35,127 bases of DNA from an uncultured Parabacteroides sp. GTDB lineage: Bacteria > Bacteroidota > Bacteroidia > Bacteroidales > Tannerellaceae. The stretch's first letter is position 1. Every line of letters begins with the position of its first letter. The stretch spans positions 1 to 35,127 of the forward strand of contig CALUZR010000037.1 of the NCBI GenBank assembly GCA_944325335.1. The letters are read 5' to 3'. Positions 1 to 7,552 of this stretch are shown here, piece by piece. The position numbers and the translations under genes were made by a program. A model generated the notes under the pieces. That model was given only the letters and a program-made list of their open reading frames with translations, was not told the DNA's origin and ran no database searches.

Positions 1-77
1 TGTATAAAACGGATTCATTCATGCGACAAAGGTACAACTTTTACTCCTCTTATCCACATAAATTTTCCGCTGACCCG
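1..77 (-). mobile_element. Insertion-sequence end, 5' part with transposase start (partial)
   Basis: On the minus strand this piece begins with CGGGTCAGCGGAAAAT at 77 and runs off the left edge of the window. Nearly the same sequence occurs at 35053 on the plus strand, running off the right edge, and the match continues imperfectly for about 30 bp (ATGTGG, then TA). That is the pattern of IS terminal inverted repeats. Further in, a TACCTTTG box (27-34) and an ATG at 20-22 (reading MNESVLY) look like the beginning of a transposase gene. The family cannot be named from this fragment. The element sits inside the GH105 gene. Confidence 0.6.
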
Positions 78-953
78 GAAGAAGCCCGTCCCGCTCGTTT
101 CGGGCGAAGGATAAGAGTCAGGATCCAAGAGGCTCGCCCGCCAGAAGCCGTCCGCCTGCTGGAGTTCCAAGACGCGGGTGCAAAGTTCGACGAACAGGGC
201 TTCATAGAACGGTCGGTATTTTTTGTCATCGCTCGGAAGGACGCGCAGGATTTCCACCAATCCGCCTACGACCCATCCATTGCCCCGGCTCCAAAACACC
301 TTCTCGCCGTTCGCTTCCTTTTGTCCAATGTAGCGATGATCGCGATAGAAGAGGTGGGCATCCTTATCGAAAAGGTGCTTATAGGTCTCTTTGTATTCTT
401 TATCCATGAAGCGGATGTATTGCTTGTCGCCGGTCAAGGCATACAGACGAGCATACACCGGAGGTGCCATAAAGAGGGCATCGCACCATGTCCAGCGTTC
501 CAACGTGCTGGCATCTGCATAATCCAGCGCAAACGAGCCAGACGACGGGTGCGCCATGACCCATTCCGTGCGTGCCAAGGTCGGAATCCACATTGCCTCA
601 TCCCGGTATTTGCGGTAAAGGTCGAGGTAGGTCTGGGCGATGCACACGTCGTCCGCATGATACATCCGCTGGTCTACTTGCCAATAATTCCGCCGGCCCA
701 GCCGACAGAGCCATTTATAATAGGTATCGTCGCCATTCACCTCTTCGGCGATTTCCGCCCAGCGGCTCAATCCCAAATAGAACGTGGCGTTCACCCAATT
801 CAGTTCGCCATGAGGCGAGGCAGCGATGTGGGCGATTTGCCAATCCGCCACCCTTCGCATCGTTTGCCGTACGTCTGCTTTCGTGAGAGGTTGCTCTGCC
901 CAAGCCATCCAATAGCCTGCCAAGAGCCCCATCAAGAGAATAAGTTTCTTCAT
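15..953 (-). CDS. GH105 unsaturated rhamnogalacturonyl/uronyl hydrolase, 3' end cut by IS
   Basis: Family GH105 (YteR/YesR type) removes 4-deoxy-4,5-unsaturated uronic acid from the non-reducing end of lyase products. The start chosen is the ATG at 953, because the protein then opens with a Sec signal peptide (MKKLILLMGLLAGYWMAWA); an upstream ATG at 977 adds eight residues that break this pattern. Family-type motifs are visible: HADD near residue 99, WCDALFM (155-161, with the aspartate expected to be catalytic), WSRGNGW (221-227) and PETSGTGFF (284-292). Native coding ends exactly at base 78; the remaining residues down to the stop at 15 are read from the IS end. The missing C-terminus (family length is about 350-380 residues) normally completes the barrel, so the gene is probably inactive. 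It is transcribed divergently from the recombinase and fits the uronate operon at 7.5-16.3 kb. Confidence 0.85.
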   Translation of the reverse strand: MKKLILLMGLLAGYWMAWAEQPLTKADVRQTMRRVADWQIAHIAASPHGELNWVNATFYLGLSRWAEIAEEVNGDDTYYKWLCRLGRRNYWQVDQRMYHADDVCIAQTYLDLYRKYRDEAMWIPTLARTEWVMAHPSSGSFALDYADASTLERWTWCDALFMAPPVYARLYALTGDKQYIRFMDKEYKETYKHLFDKDAHLFYRDHRYIGQKEANGEKVFWSRGNGWVVGGLVEILRVLPSDDKKYRPFYEALFVELCTRVLELQQADGFWRASLLDPDSYPSPETSGTGFFRVSGKFMWIRGVKVVPLSHE

Positions 954-981
954 CTTTCCTATGCTTTTTTGATTCAATACG

Positions 982-989
982 CAAAAATA
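982..989 (-). promoter_or_regulatory. Candidate -7 box for the GH105 gene
   Basis: On the minus strand this reads TATTTTTG, matching the Bacteroidetes TAnnTTTG box, about 30 bp before the GH105 start. No TTTG is seen 19-20 bp further upstream, so only the -7 half is supported. Confidence 0.35.
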
Positions 990-1015
990 CGCGCAAAATG
1001 GAGGAAAAAGGTGCG

Positions 1016-1046
1016 GTAATCGTCCAAAAAAGGGACAGTAATCGTC
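1016..1046. repeat. Direct repeat GTAATCGTC, 22 bp apart, in the divergent promoter region
   Basis: GTAATCGTC occurs at 1016-1024 and again at 1038-1046, that is, two helical turns apart. The position between the divergent GH105 and recombinase genes would suit a dimeric regulator site. The core ATCGTC also recurs inside the invertible segment at 1779-1850. Binding is an inference. Confidence 0.4.
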
Positions 1047-1070
1047 TATTTATAAGGATTTGAAGGGGGA

Positions 1071-1108
1071 AGTATTTCATTTTAAAGGGACGTTTAAAGT
1101 GAAATACT
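1071..1108 (+). promoter_or_regulatory. 38-bp inverted repeat just upstream of the recombinase gene
   Basis: AGTATTTCA (1071-1079) pairs with TGAAATACT (1100-1108), and inside it TTTAAA (1081-1086) pairs with TTTAAA (1093-1098). The one unmatched pair (T1080/G1099) would be a U-G wobble in RNA, giving a 16-bp stem with a 6-nt loop. It ends 14 bp before the ATG at 1123, so it could be an operator or a leader hairpin controlling recombinase expression. No U-run follows, so it is not a typical terminator. Confidence 0.5.
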
Positions 1109-1122
1109 AATCTATATATATT

Positions 1123-1725
1123 ATGGTATACGCATACATCCGGGTTTCGACCGGCAAGCAGACGGTCAAGAACCAACGTTACGAAATTGAGAGATATGTA
1201 CGGGCACAAGGCCTCAAGGTGGATCATTGGGTAAGCGAGACGGTTTCGGGCACTAAATCCGCCCAAGAACGCAAGTTGGGAAACCTATTGAAACGCTTAA
1301 AAAAGGGCGATACGCTGATTCTTTCCGAGATTAGCCGCTTGGGACGTAACCTGATGCAAATCATGGGCGTGCTAAATATTTGCATTTTAAAACGGGTGGC
1401 CGTCCGAGCCATTAAGGAAGATTATGTATTGGACGATAACATCAATTCACAAATCCTGGCGTTCGCATTCGGATTGGTGGCGCAAATCGAACGGGAATTG
1501 ATTAGCCAACGAACGCGTGAAGGCTTAGCCCGGCGCAAAGCCGAGGGGCAAAAGCTGGGACGCAAGCACGGGCAGGTGATATCCAAGTACAAACTCTCCG
1601 GAAAAGAGGAGGTTATCCGCGAAATGATCGCGAAAGGAAAGTCAAAAGCCGAGATATGTCGACGCCTGAAATGCTCGTATCGCACGCTGGTGAGCCATTT
1701 AAAACGCATCGGACCAAGCATCTAA
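1123..1725 (+). CDS. Serine site-specific recombinase, Mpi-like DNA invertase
   Basis: Resolvase/invertase-family protein of 200 residues. The N-terminal catalytic domain opens with YAYIRVST, with the nucleophile Ser9 and Arg7. It is followed by the arginine motif SRLGRN (71-76), the long dimerisation E-helix (about 105-135, with AQIERELISQRTREGLAR) and a small C-terminal helix-turn-helix (about 160-195). The length and motifs resemble Mpi, the Bacteroides fragilis invertase that flips many promoters at short inverted repeats. A near-perfect inverted-repeat pair lies directly downstream (1742-1772 and 1857-1887), so a local switch in front of susC is the likely target. The alternatives are a resolvase, or a master invertase acting at other loci as well. 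Family assignment is firm; the target is inferred. Confidence 0.9.
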   Translation: MVYAYIRVSTGKQTVKNQRYEIERYVRAQGLKVDHWVSETVSGTKSAQERKLGNLLKRLKKGDTLILSEISRLGRNLMQIMGVLNICILKRVAVRAIKEDYVLDDNINSQILAFAFGLVAQIERELISQRTREGLARRKAEGQKLGRKHGQVISKYKLSGKEEVIREMIAKGKSKAEICRRLKCSYRTLVSHLKRIGPSI

Positions 1726-1741
1726 ACTTGTTTTCTCCCCT

Positions 1742-1887
1742 ATGAAAAGTTCCTGACATAACTATCTTTTCTGCACGTATCGACGATGTTTATACAAATA
1801 TCGTCGATATTTGTATATCTTTAGCCTAAAGATAAAGAAATATCGACGATGCGTATAGAAAAGATAGTTATGTCGAGAAGTTTTCAT
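1742..1887. other. Putative invertible DNA segment (recombinase switch) upstream of susC
   Basis: The arms are 1742-1772 and 1857-1887, in inverted orientation. The inner 18 bp, GACATAACTATCTTTTCT (1755-1772), is perfectly repeated in reverse complement at 1857-1874. The outer 13 bp match at 10 positions (ATGAAAA-n-TTC-nn). Each 31-bp arm holds a 28-bp imperfect dyad with GAAAA at one end and TTTTC at the other (1744-1771 and 1858-1885), the size of a serine-recombinase crossover site. The 84-bp spacer is asymmetric, so the two orientations differ. The segment starts 16 bp after the recombinase stop codon and ends about 100 bp before the TACTTTTG box of susC. Inversion itself is inferred. Confidence 0.65.
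1779..1850. promoter_or_regulatory. Four dyads at exact 21-bp spacing inside the invertible segment
   Basis: ATCGACGAT is centred at 1783. A 27-bp palindrome at 1791-1817 (TATACAAATATCG on each side of one T) is centred at 1804. A 19-bp palindrome at 1816-1834 (TATCTTTAG on each side of one C) is centred at 1825. A second ATCGACGAT is centred at 1846. The spacing is 21 bp throughout, two turns of B-DNA. The outer two are mirror images under inversion; the inner two would exchange places. They look like binding sites for a dimeric protein. The TATCTTTA halves resemble a -7 box in both directions, but no matching TTTG -33 was found. Confidence 0.5.
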
Positions 1888-1985
1888 GCCTGTCTCTGGA
1901 ACTTTCCGCCGGCTTTTTGAAAAGTTTGGATAATAATGACACAATTTTCGGACAAATCTCGCAGGTCAAAATAAGACGAACAATC

Positions 1986-1993
1986 TACTTTTG
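1986..1993 (+). promoter_or_regulatory. Candidate -7 box of the susCD promoter
   Basis: TACTTTTG matches TAnnTTTG and lies 37 bp before the susC ATG. The expected -33 TTTG is absent at 19-21 bp upstream, as is usual for promoters that need an activator. It lies outside the invertible segment, so inversion would have to act by moving upstream sites or a second promoter. Confidence 0.45.
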
Positions 1994-2030
1994 CAAAAAA
2001 TTCATTAACGAAAGCTTTAAACATCTAGGC

Positions 2031-5000
2031 ATGAAAAGAAGTATTTTATGTTGTTCGTTGGCGCTTCTGGCAAGCGGTTCGGCATGGGCGGAAATCACGC
2101 CTCCTACCGTAGACGCGGATGCCTTATTAGCGATAACCCAACAAGAGAAGACGGTTACAGGTACCGTTGTGGATGCAAACGGTGAACCTATTATTGGAGC
2201 AAACGTAGTGGTAAAAGGTACTACTACTGGTACGATTACGGACATGGACGGACGTTTCACTTTAAACGTCCCTCTAGATTGCACGATCGAAATTACCTAT
2301 ATCGGCTATAAGACAGAGGATATTAAGGTAACAGCTTCGACATCGGATTTGTCCGTACAAATGAAAGAAGACTCGGATACGCTGGAAGAGGTCGTAGTCG
2401 TAGGTTATGGTACGCAGAAGAAGGTAAACTTGACTGGTTCGGTTGCTACAGTCGACTTCGAAGAGCAAGCACTCTCCCGCCCGATTACGAATGTGTCGAA
2501 TGCCTTGGCCGGTATGAGTGCCGGCGTGCAGGTCATGCAAGGTTCCGGTATGCCGGGTAGCGACCAATCATCAATCCGTATCCGTGGTGTCGGGACGTTG
2601 AACAATGCCGACCCGTTGGTGTTGATCGATGGCGTGGAAGGTTCGATGGACTTGGTGAACCCGCAGGATATTGAGAACATCTCCGTCTTGAAAGATGCCG
2701 CTTCCTCCTCTATTTATGGTTCGCGTGCAGCAAACGGCGTTATCTTGATTACGACGAAGAAAGGTAAAGCTGGCAAGCTCTCGGTTTCTTATTCAGGACG
2801 TGTATCGTACGCCCAGCCGACCAACTTGATCGACCAGGTAACGAACTACGCGGATTATATGGAGTGGATGAACGAATCGTACGAGAACATCGGCCAGCCT
2901 GCTCACTTTGCCCAGAGCACGATCGACCTTTGGCGTGAGAAATCAGCCGATCCGAACGGCTTGAACGAAAACGGTGTGCCTAATTATATTGCCTATCCGA
3001 ATACCGATTGGCAAAAGGAATTGTTTACGCACGGTGTGATCAACGACCATAATATATCAGTAAGCGGTGGTTCGGAAAAGTTGCGCGTGTTGATGTCGGC
3101 CGGCTATTTGGACAATCCGGGTATTGTGGATAATACCGGTATCAAGAAATATACCTTGCGTGCGAATATCGAAGCCGACATTACGAAATGGTTGACCGTC
3201 GGTACGCGTACCTTCGCATCTCAACAAGACAAGGAAGTAGGTAACTTTGATAATGCCAACAATTTCCTTCGCCAGACAACACCGGGTGTATATCCCGAAT
3301 TGAACGGCCAGTTTGGTTATCCGGAAGCACCCGAAGAGAGTGCCACGGCCAATAACATCTTGTCTTATTTGCATTCGAGAGACGGACACGAACAGGAAAC
3401 GCACTTCAATACGACATTGTATTCGCGCATTACCCCGTTCAAAGGTTTCTCTTGGGACTTCAACTTGAACTATACCCGTCGTTGGGATGATGATGCGAAC
3501 TGGACGCTTCCATACGAGAAAGTGAAGTTCAGCGATGGAACCGTCATGTCTCCAGCTACGACTCCGTCTGAAATGACGACTTACTTCTACAACCGCATGG
3601 ATTATAGCTATACGATCCAAAACTTGTTGCGCTATAACACCACGATCAACGAAGACCACGACTTAGGCGTCATGTTGGGTTATGAAGAGTATTATTATAA
3701 ACAAGAGACGCGCAATGCGACGAAGAAAGGTTTGATTGATTCAAGCGTACATACGCCAAGCTCGGCTACCGAAATGCAAAGTATTGGTGGCGGTATGATC
3801 GACCGTGCACGCCGTTCGTTCTTCGGACGTATCAACTATGCATACAAGTCGCGTTATTTGTTCGAAGCCAACTTACGTTACGATGGAAACTCGCGTTACC
3901 ATCCGGACTATCGTTGGGGTACGTTCCCTTCGTTCTCTGTCGCTTGGCGTATTTCGGAAGAAGCCTTTATGGAAGAGACAAAGAACTGGTTGGACAACTT
4001 GAAACTGCGTGTATCCTACGGTTCGGTAGGTAATGATGGAGGTACGGATGTAGGTGATTATGAATACCAAGCTACTTACGATGCGGCCCGTTATCCATTA
4101 GGAAATGTCTTGACTTCTGGTTTGGCACAAACATCGCTTGCCAATTCGCAACTCTCTTGGGAAACTTCTACAATGGCAAACGTCGGTATCGACTTGAACG
4201 CATTGAACAACCGTCTTTCGTTCACGATGGATGCCTTCCATAGCAAAACGACCGACATTCTTTTCACACCTTCTATCTACCTGACCGTAGGTAACAAGGG
4301 AGCTCCTCGTCAGAACATCGCCAAGATGGTCAAGAAGGGTGTCGAACTGACCGCCGGATGGCAAGACAAGATTGGTGAAGTTTCTTACTCCATCAACGCC
4401 AACTTCTCGTACACGCCGAATGAGGTAACTTTATATAAAGGTAAGTTCGAAGCTGGATACAATGAAGATGGCGAATGGGAAAGCAACATTGGTGATGTGG
4501 CTTCCAGCTCTTCGGCCGTAAACCCGATCGTGGAAGGCCATAGCAAGCAAGAATTCTACTTGAAGAGTCCGTACACCGGTTCGGGTAAAGGTTATGAAGC
4601 AGACGGTATCCATGGTGGTCCGGTAGATGGTATGATCCGTACGGAGCAGGATATGGCGTGGGTACAAGCCATGATCGACGCCGGTTATACGTTCATGCCG
4701 AACCAGAGCGTCGCCCAAGACCGTATTTGGTATGGTGATTACATCTTTGCCGATGCGAACGGTGATGGCATCTATGGTGGAACCGACGACCGCGAGTTCC
4801 AAGGCATCTCGGCCGACCCAAAATATAACTTCGGTTTGCAACTCTCGGCAGCTTGGCGTGGTTTCGATATCTCGATGAACTGGGCAGGTGCCGCTGGATT
4901 TAACTTGTATTGGAGTCCGACTACGGGTTACAACTCGCCTTCGATGCGCGTAGGTTTGGCTTTGTCTACCGATATGGCATACAATCACTATTTCTACGAT

Positions 5001-5324
5001 CCGGAAAATCCGTCTGACCCACGTACGAATATCAACGCGAAGTACGGACGTCTGGTGAATGGTGAAAGCGGATACCAGAACATGGAAACCAGTACGCTCT
5101 ACATGTATAATGCGAACTACTTGAAGTTGAAGAACCTGACGTTTGGTTATACCTTGCCGCGCCACATCAGCGAAAAAGCGTATATGGAGAACCTGCGCGT
5201 TTACTTCTCTTGCGAGAATGTGTTTAATATCACGAAGTACCCGGGACAAGACCCCGAATTAGGTGCTACACCGGAATACACTTCGTTGAGACAATTTGCA
5301 TTTGGTGTTAATTTAACGTTCTAA
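2031..5324 (+). CDS. SusC/RagA-family TonB-dependent outer-membrane oligosaccharide transporter
   Basis: This is the outer-membrane channel of a polysaccharide-utilisation locus; it imports oligosaccharides with TonB energy under the SusD lid. The start at 2031 is chosen because it gives a clean signal peptide (MKRSILCCSLALLASGSAWA); the reading frame is open back to 1917, but those 38 residues have no signal-peptide or domain character. A carboxypeptidase-regulatory-like domain (about 40-112, with TVTGTVVDANGEPIIGANV) leads to the plug, with EEVVVVGYGT near 119-128, and then a 22-strand barrel ending in the aromatic residue F (GVNLTF). The length, 1097 residues, is normal for the family. susD follows after 15 bp. 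No anti-sigma or regulator gene is adjacent, so control may rest on the invertible segment upstream. Confidence 0.95.
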   Translation: MKRSILCCSLALLASGSAWAEITPPTVDADALLAITQQEKTVTGTVVDANGEPIIGANVVVKGTTTGTITDMDGRFTLNVPLDCTIEITYIGYKTEDIKVTASTSDLSVQMKEDSDTLEEVVVVGYGTQKKVNLTGSVATVDFEEQALSRPITNVSNALAGMSAGVQVMQGSGMPGSDQSSIRIRGVGTLNNADPLVLIDGVEGSMDLVNPQDIENISVLKDAASSSIYGSRAANGVILITTKKGKAGKLSVSYSGRVSYAQPTNLIDQVTNYADYMEWMNESYENIGQPAHFAQSTIDLWREKSADPNGLNENGVPNYIAYPNTDWQKELFTHGVINDHNISVSGGSEKLRVLMSAGYLDNPGIVDNTGIKKYTLRANIEADITKWLTVGTRTFASQQDKEVGNFDNANNFLRQTTPGVYPELNGQFGYPEAPEESATANNILSYLHSRDGHEQETHFNTTLYSRITPFKGFSWDFNLNYTRRWDDDANWTLPYEKVKFSDGTVMSPATTPSEMTTYFYNRMDYSYTIQNLLRYNTTINEDHDLGVMLGYEEYYYKQETRNATKKGLIDSSVHTPSSATEMQSIGGGMIDRARRSFFGRINYAYKSRYLFEANLRYDGNSRYHPDYRWGTFPSFSVAWRISEEAFMEETKNWLDNLKLRVSYGSVGNDGGTDVGDYEYQATYDAARYPLGNVLTSGLAQTSLANSQLSWETSTMANVGIDLNALNNRLSFTMDAFHSKTTDILFTPSIYLTVGNKGAPRQNIAKMVKKGVELTAGWQDKIGEVSYSINANFSYTPNEVTLYKGKFEAGYNEDGEWESNIGDVASSSSAVNPIVEGHSKQEFYLKSPYTGSGKGYEADGIHGGPVDGMIRTEQDMAWVQAMIDAGYTFMPNQSVAQDRIWYGDYIFADANGDGIYGGTDDREFQGISADPKYNFGLQLSAAWRGFDISMNWAGAAGFNLYWSPTTGYNSPSMRVGLALSTDMAYNHYFYDPENPSDPRTNINAKYGRLVNGESGYQNMETSTLYMYNANYLKLKNLTFGYTLPRHISEKAYMENLRVYFSCENVFNITKYPGQDPELGATPEYTSLRQFAFGVNLTF

Positions 5325-5339
5325 TAAAGAAAGACAACA

Positions 5340-7097
5340 ATGAAAAAGAATTTCTTGAAAATAGGTATCATAATAGGTGCTGCCATTGCAATGTTGACGA
5401 GTTGCCGGGGCGACTTGATGGATTTGAATCCGTATGATTCAATCTCTTCCGGTACGATGTGGACATCTGAAAGCTTGGCAGACATGGGCGTCACGGGTAT
5501 TTACAACGTGTTGCGCTCGGAAAATGTAGCCGGCGACTTGCATAAGTTCGATAGTTACGGGGTTTCGGCCGATTATCGTGATGGTAATTATTCTCTCTTA
5601 CGCGGAAACGCGACTACCAGCGACGGCCAGTTCTCTGGTTATTGGAAAATCCATTACGAAGGCATTAGCCGTGCAAATGACGCGATTGCCAATTTGCCGA
5701 ATGCGCCGTTGGATGAATCTAAAATGAATCGCTTGGTAGCTGAATCGAAATTCCTCCGGGCTTATTTCTACTATAAGTTGAACATGATGTACAAGGGCGT
5801 GCCTTTGTATTTGGAACCGACCGAATTGGATGGTTTTACCAAAGGACGTAATACGGAACAGGAGGTTTGGGACCAAGTGATTGCCGACTTGACAGATGCC
5901 ATCAATTGCGCGGACCTGCCCGACAAGTATGCTGCAGGCGACGGGAATTACGGCCGTGTAACGAAAGGCGCTGCTTTTGCGCTCCGTGGCAAAGTCTACA
6001 TGTGGATGAACAACTGGGCAGCTGCCGAGGCTGATTTCCGCCAGGTAGGAAACTTGGGTTACAAATTGTTCGACGGCGAATACAAGCAGTTGTTCAAGGA
6101 AGCGAACGAACAGTGCGACGAAATGATCTTCTCCTTGCAATGCATTGGCGAAAGCGGTTACGGTAACAACTTTACGTTCCGCTACGGTTCGCGCGTCTCT
6201 TACGGTTCTTGCTGGAACACCTATTTGGCAAGCACGGACTTCGTAGATACGTATGAATGTGCGGATGGCAAGCCTTTCAACTGGGACGATTACATTCCGG
6301 GCTACAACGAAATGGATCCGGCTGCCCGTTCGGTGTACTTCTTCCGCGATGGATTGACCGATGATGAAAAGACAACGTTGGCTGCCAATGGCGCCGATAT
6401 GTCTAAATACTTGGACAGCGGAAACGAAGCACGTATCCTGGCTGCTTACGAAAACCGCGACCCGCGTTTGCAGATGACCATCATCACGCCGTATGCGCAG
6501 TATTTGGGTTCCATCAACTCGACAGATTATACGTACACCCTGCGTTGGCCGTACAGAGGTTACGACACGGAAGAGCCGTTCGATATCCGTACCGATACGA
6601 ACAACCGCTTCTACTACTTGTTCCGCAAGTTCGTGGCCGAAGGTTCTTCGGAAATCCCGAACCGTGAATATTCACCGATCGATATTCCGATTATCCGCTA
6701 CGCAGACGTGCTCCTCTCATTGGCAGAATGCTTGAACGAACAGGGCAAGACGGACGAGGCTGTGACGTATGTCAATATGGTACGCGAACGTGCCGGCGCA
6801 GCGTTGTTGAACAGCAACGAATATACGCAAGTAAGCGGACAAGACAATATGCGCGAACGTATCCGCAACGAACGCCGCTGGGAGTTTGCCGGCGAGGGCG
6901 TCAACTTCTTCGACGAAATGCGTTGGAAGACATGGCACGAGAGCAAGATGTTCGAAGGTGCCGGTTTGAAGCAAATCTGGGGCGAGATGCAAAGCTCTTA
7001 CAGCTGGGGCGGCGATTATCTCTACAACTGGGCCATCCCGCGCTCGGAAATCCAGATGAATGGTAACTTGACGCAGAACGACGGCTGGATAGATTAA
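5340..7097 (+). CDS. SusD/RagB-family surface glycan-binding lipoprotein
   Basis: It binds oligosaccharide at the cell surface and forms the lid of the SusC channel. The N-terminus MKKNFLKIGIIIGAAIAMLT is followed by SC, a lipobox with the lipidated cysteine at residue 22. Helical SusD/RagB features follow: an N-terminal DLNPYDSIS segment, a TPR-like region with SKFLRAYFYYKLNMMYKGVPL (from about residue 136), and a C-terminal block with IPIIRYADVLLSLAECLNEQ and IRNERRWEFAGEG typical of the family. The length is 585 residues. It is co-transcribed with susC (15-bp gap). A terminator-like hairpin follows at 7134-7180, so the enzymes downstream probably have their own promoter. Confidence 0.95.
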   Translation: MKKNFLKIGIIIGAAIAMLTSCRGDLMDLNPYDSISSGTMWTSESLADMGVTGIYNVLRSENVAGDLHKFDSYGVSADYRDGNYSLLRGNATTSDGQFSGYWKIHYEGISRANDAIANLPNAPLDESKMNRLVAESKFLRAYFYYKLNMMYKGVPLYLEPTELDGFTKGRNTEQEVWDQVIADLTDAINCADLPDKYAAGDGNYGRVTKGAAFALRGKVYMWMNNWAAAEADFRQVGNLGYKLFDGEYKQLFKEANEQCDEMIFSLQCIGESGYGNNFTFRYGSRVSYGSCWNTYLASTDFVDTYECADGKPFNWDDYIPGYNEMDPAARSVYFFRDGLTDDEKTTLAANGADMSKYLDSGNEARILAAYENRDPRLQMTIITPYAQYLGSINSTDYTYTLRWPYRGYDTEEPFDIRTDTNNRFYYLFRKFVAEGSSEIPNREYSPIDIPIIRYADVLLSLAECLNEQGKTDEAVTYVNMVRERAGAALLNSNEYTQVSGQDNMRERIRNERRWEFAGEGVNFFDEMRWKTWHESKMFEGAGLKQIWGEMQSSYSWGGDYLYNWAIPRSEIQMNGNLTQNDGWID

Positions 7098-7133
7098 GTG
7101 TTGTTATAATCCGATAGTTCTAATTGTGTAGAA

Positions 7134-7180
7134 GAGGCAAGTCCGACAGCGAAACGGACTTCGCCTCTTTTGCCGTTTTT
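7134..7180 (+). terminator. Rho-independent terminator after susD
   Basis: GAGGCAAGTCCG (7134-7145) pairs with CGGACTTCGCCTC (7155-7167) with one bulged C, followed by TTTT and a later TTTTT. It would end the susCD transcript. Confidence 0.75.
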
Positions 7181-7194
7181 AGGAGGGGAAATGG

Positions 7195-7446
7195 ACGCAA
7201 AACCTCCGCGCAGCATTGCGGGAAGGTCGCATGGACACGCAAAAGCCTCCCGCAGTGCTACGACAAGGAATTGCGTACACGCAAAAGCGCCCCGTAGTGC
7301 TACGGCAAGGAATTGCGTACACGCAAAAGCGCCCCGCAGCGCTACGGCAAAGGATTGCGTACACGCAAAAACGTCCCGCAGCGCTACGGCAAGGAATTGC
7401 GTACACATCCAAGCGTCCTGCAGCGTGACGACAAGGAATTGCGTGC
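7195..7446. repeat. Tandem array of six 42-bp units
   Basis: Units beginning ACGCAAAA lie at 7195, 7237, 7279, 7321 and 7363, and a diverged one at 7405; every step is exactly 42 bp. The middle units are nearly identical and the outer two diverged. Each junction carries the dyad TTGCGT-AC-ACGCAA, and the middle of two units an AGCGC...GCGCT dyad. The array fills most of the gap between the susD terminator and the GH88 gene. Because 42 is a multiple of three, a reading frame of 14-residue repeats (HAKAPRSATARNCV) stays open on both strands; this follows from the period and is not taken as a gene. Confidence 0.9.
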
Positions 7447-7552
7447 ATTTTCACCCTAAAAAGACAATAACAACCCTTTTTCTGTACAATACTATACGTT
7501 CCGATCGAAAGAAAAGGTGTAATATTGCAACATAAAAAGATAAAACAAGGAT

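Noticed and set aside
1742..1887. Resolution (res) site of a transposon resolvase
   Set aside because: A res site has several imperfect sites in fixed order next to a transposase. Here there is one long inverted pair and no transposase gene, which fits an invertase better. It is not fully excluded.
1917..2030. 38-residue N-terminal extension of SusC
   Set aside because: It precedes a perfect signal peptide starting at 2031, runs through the promoter box at 1986 and has no family similarity.
7191..7535. Reading frame of 14-residue repeats across the 42-bp array, with AGGAGGGGAA before an ATG at 7191
   Set aside because: Open frames on both strands are expected when a stop-free unit has a period divisible by three. 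The residue pattern has no protein character, and the other arrays have periods of 41 and 23 that could not be coding.
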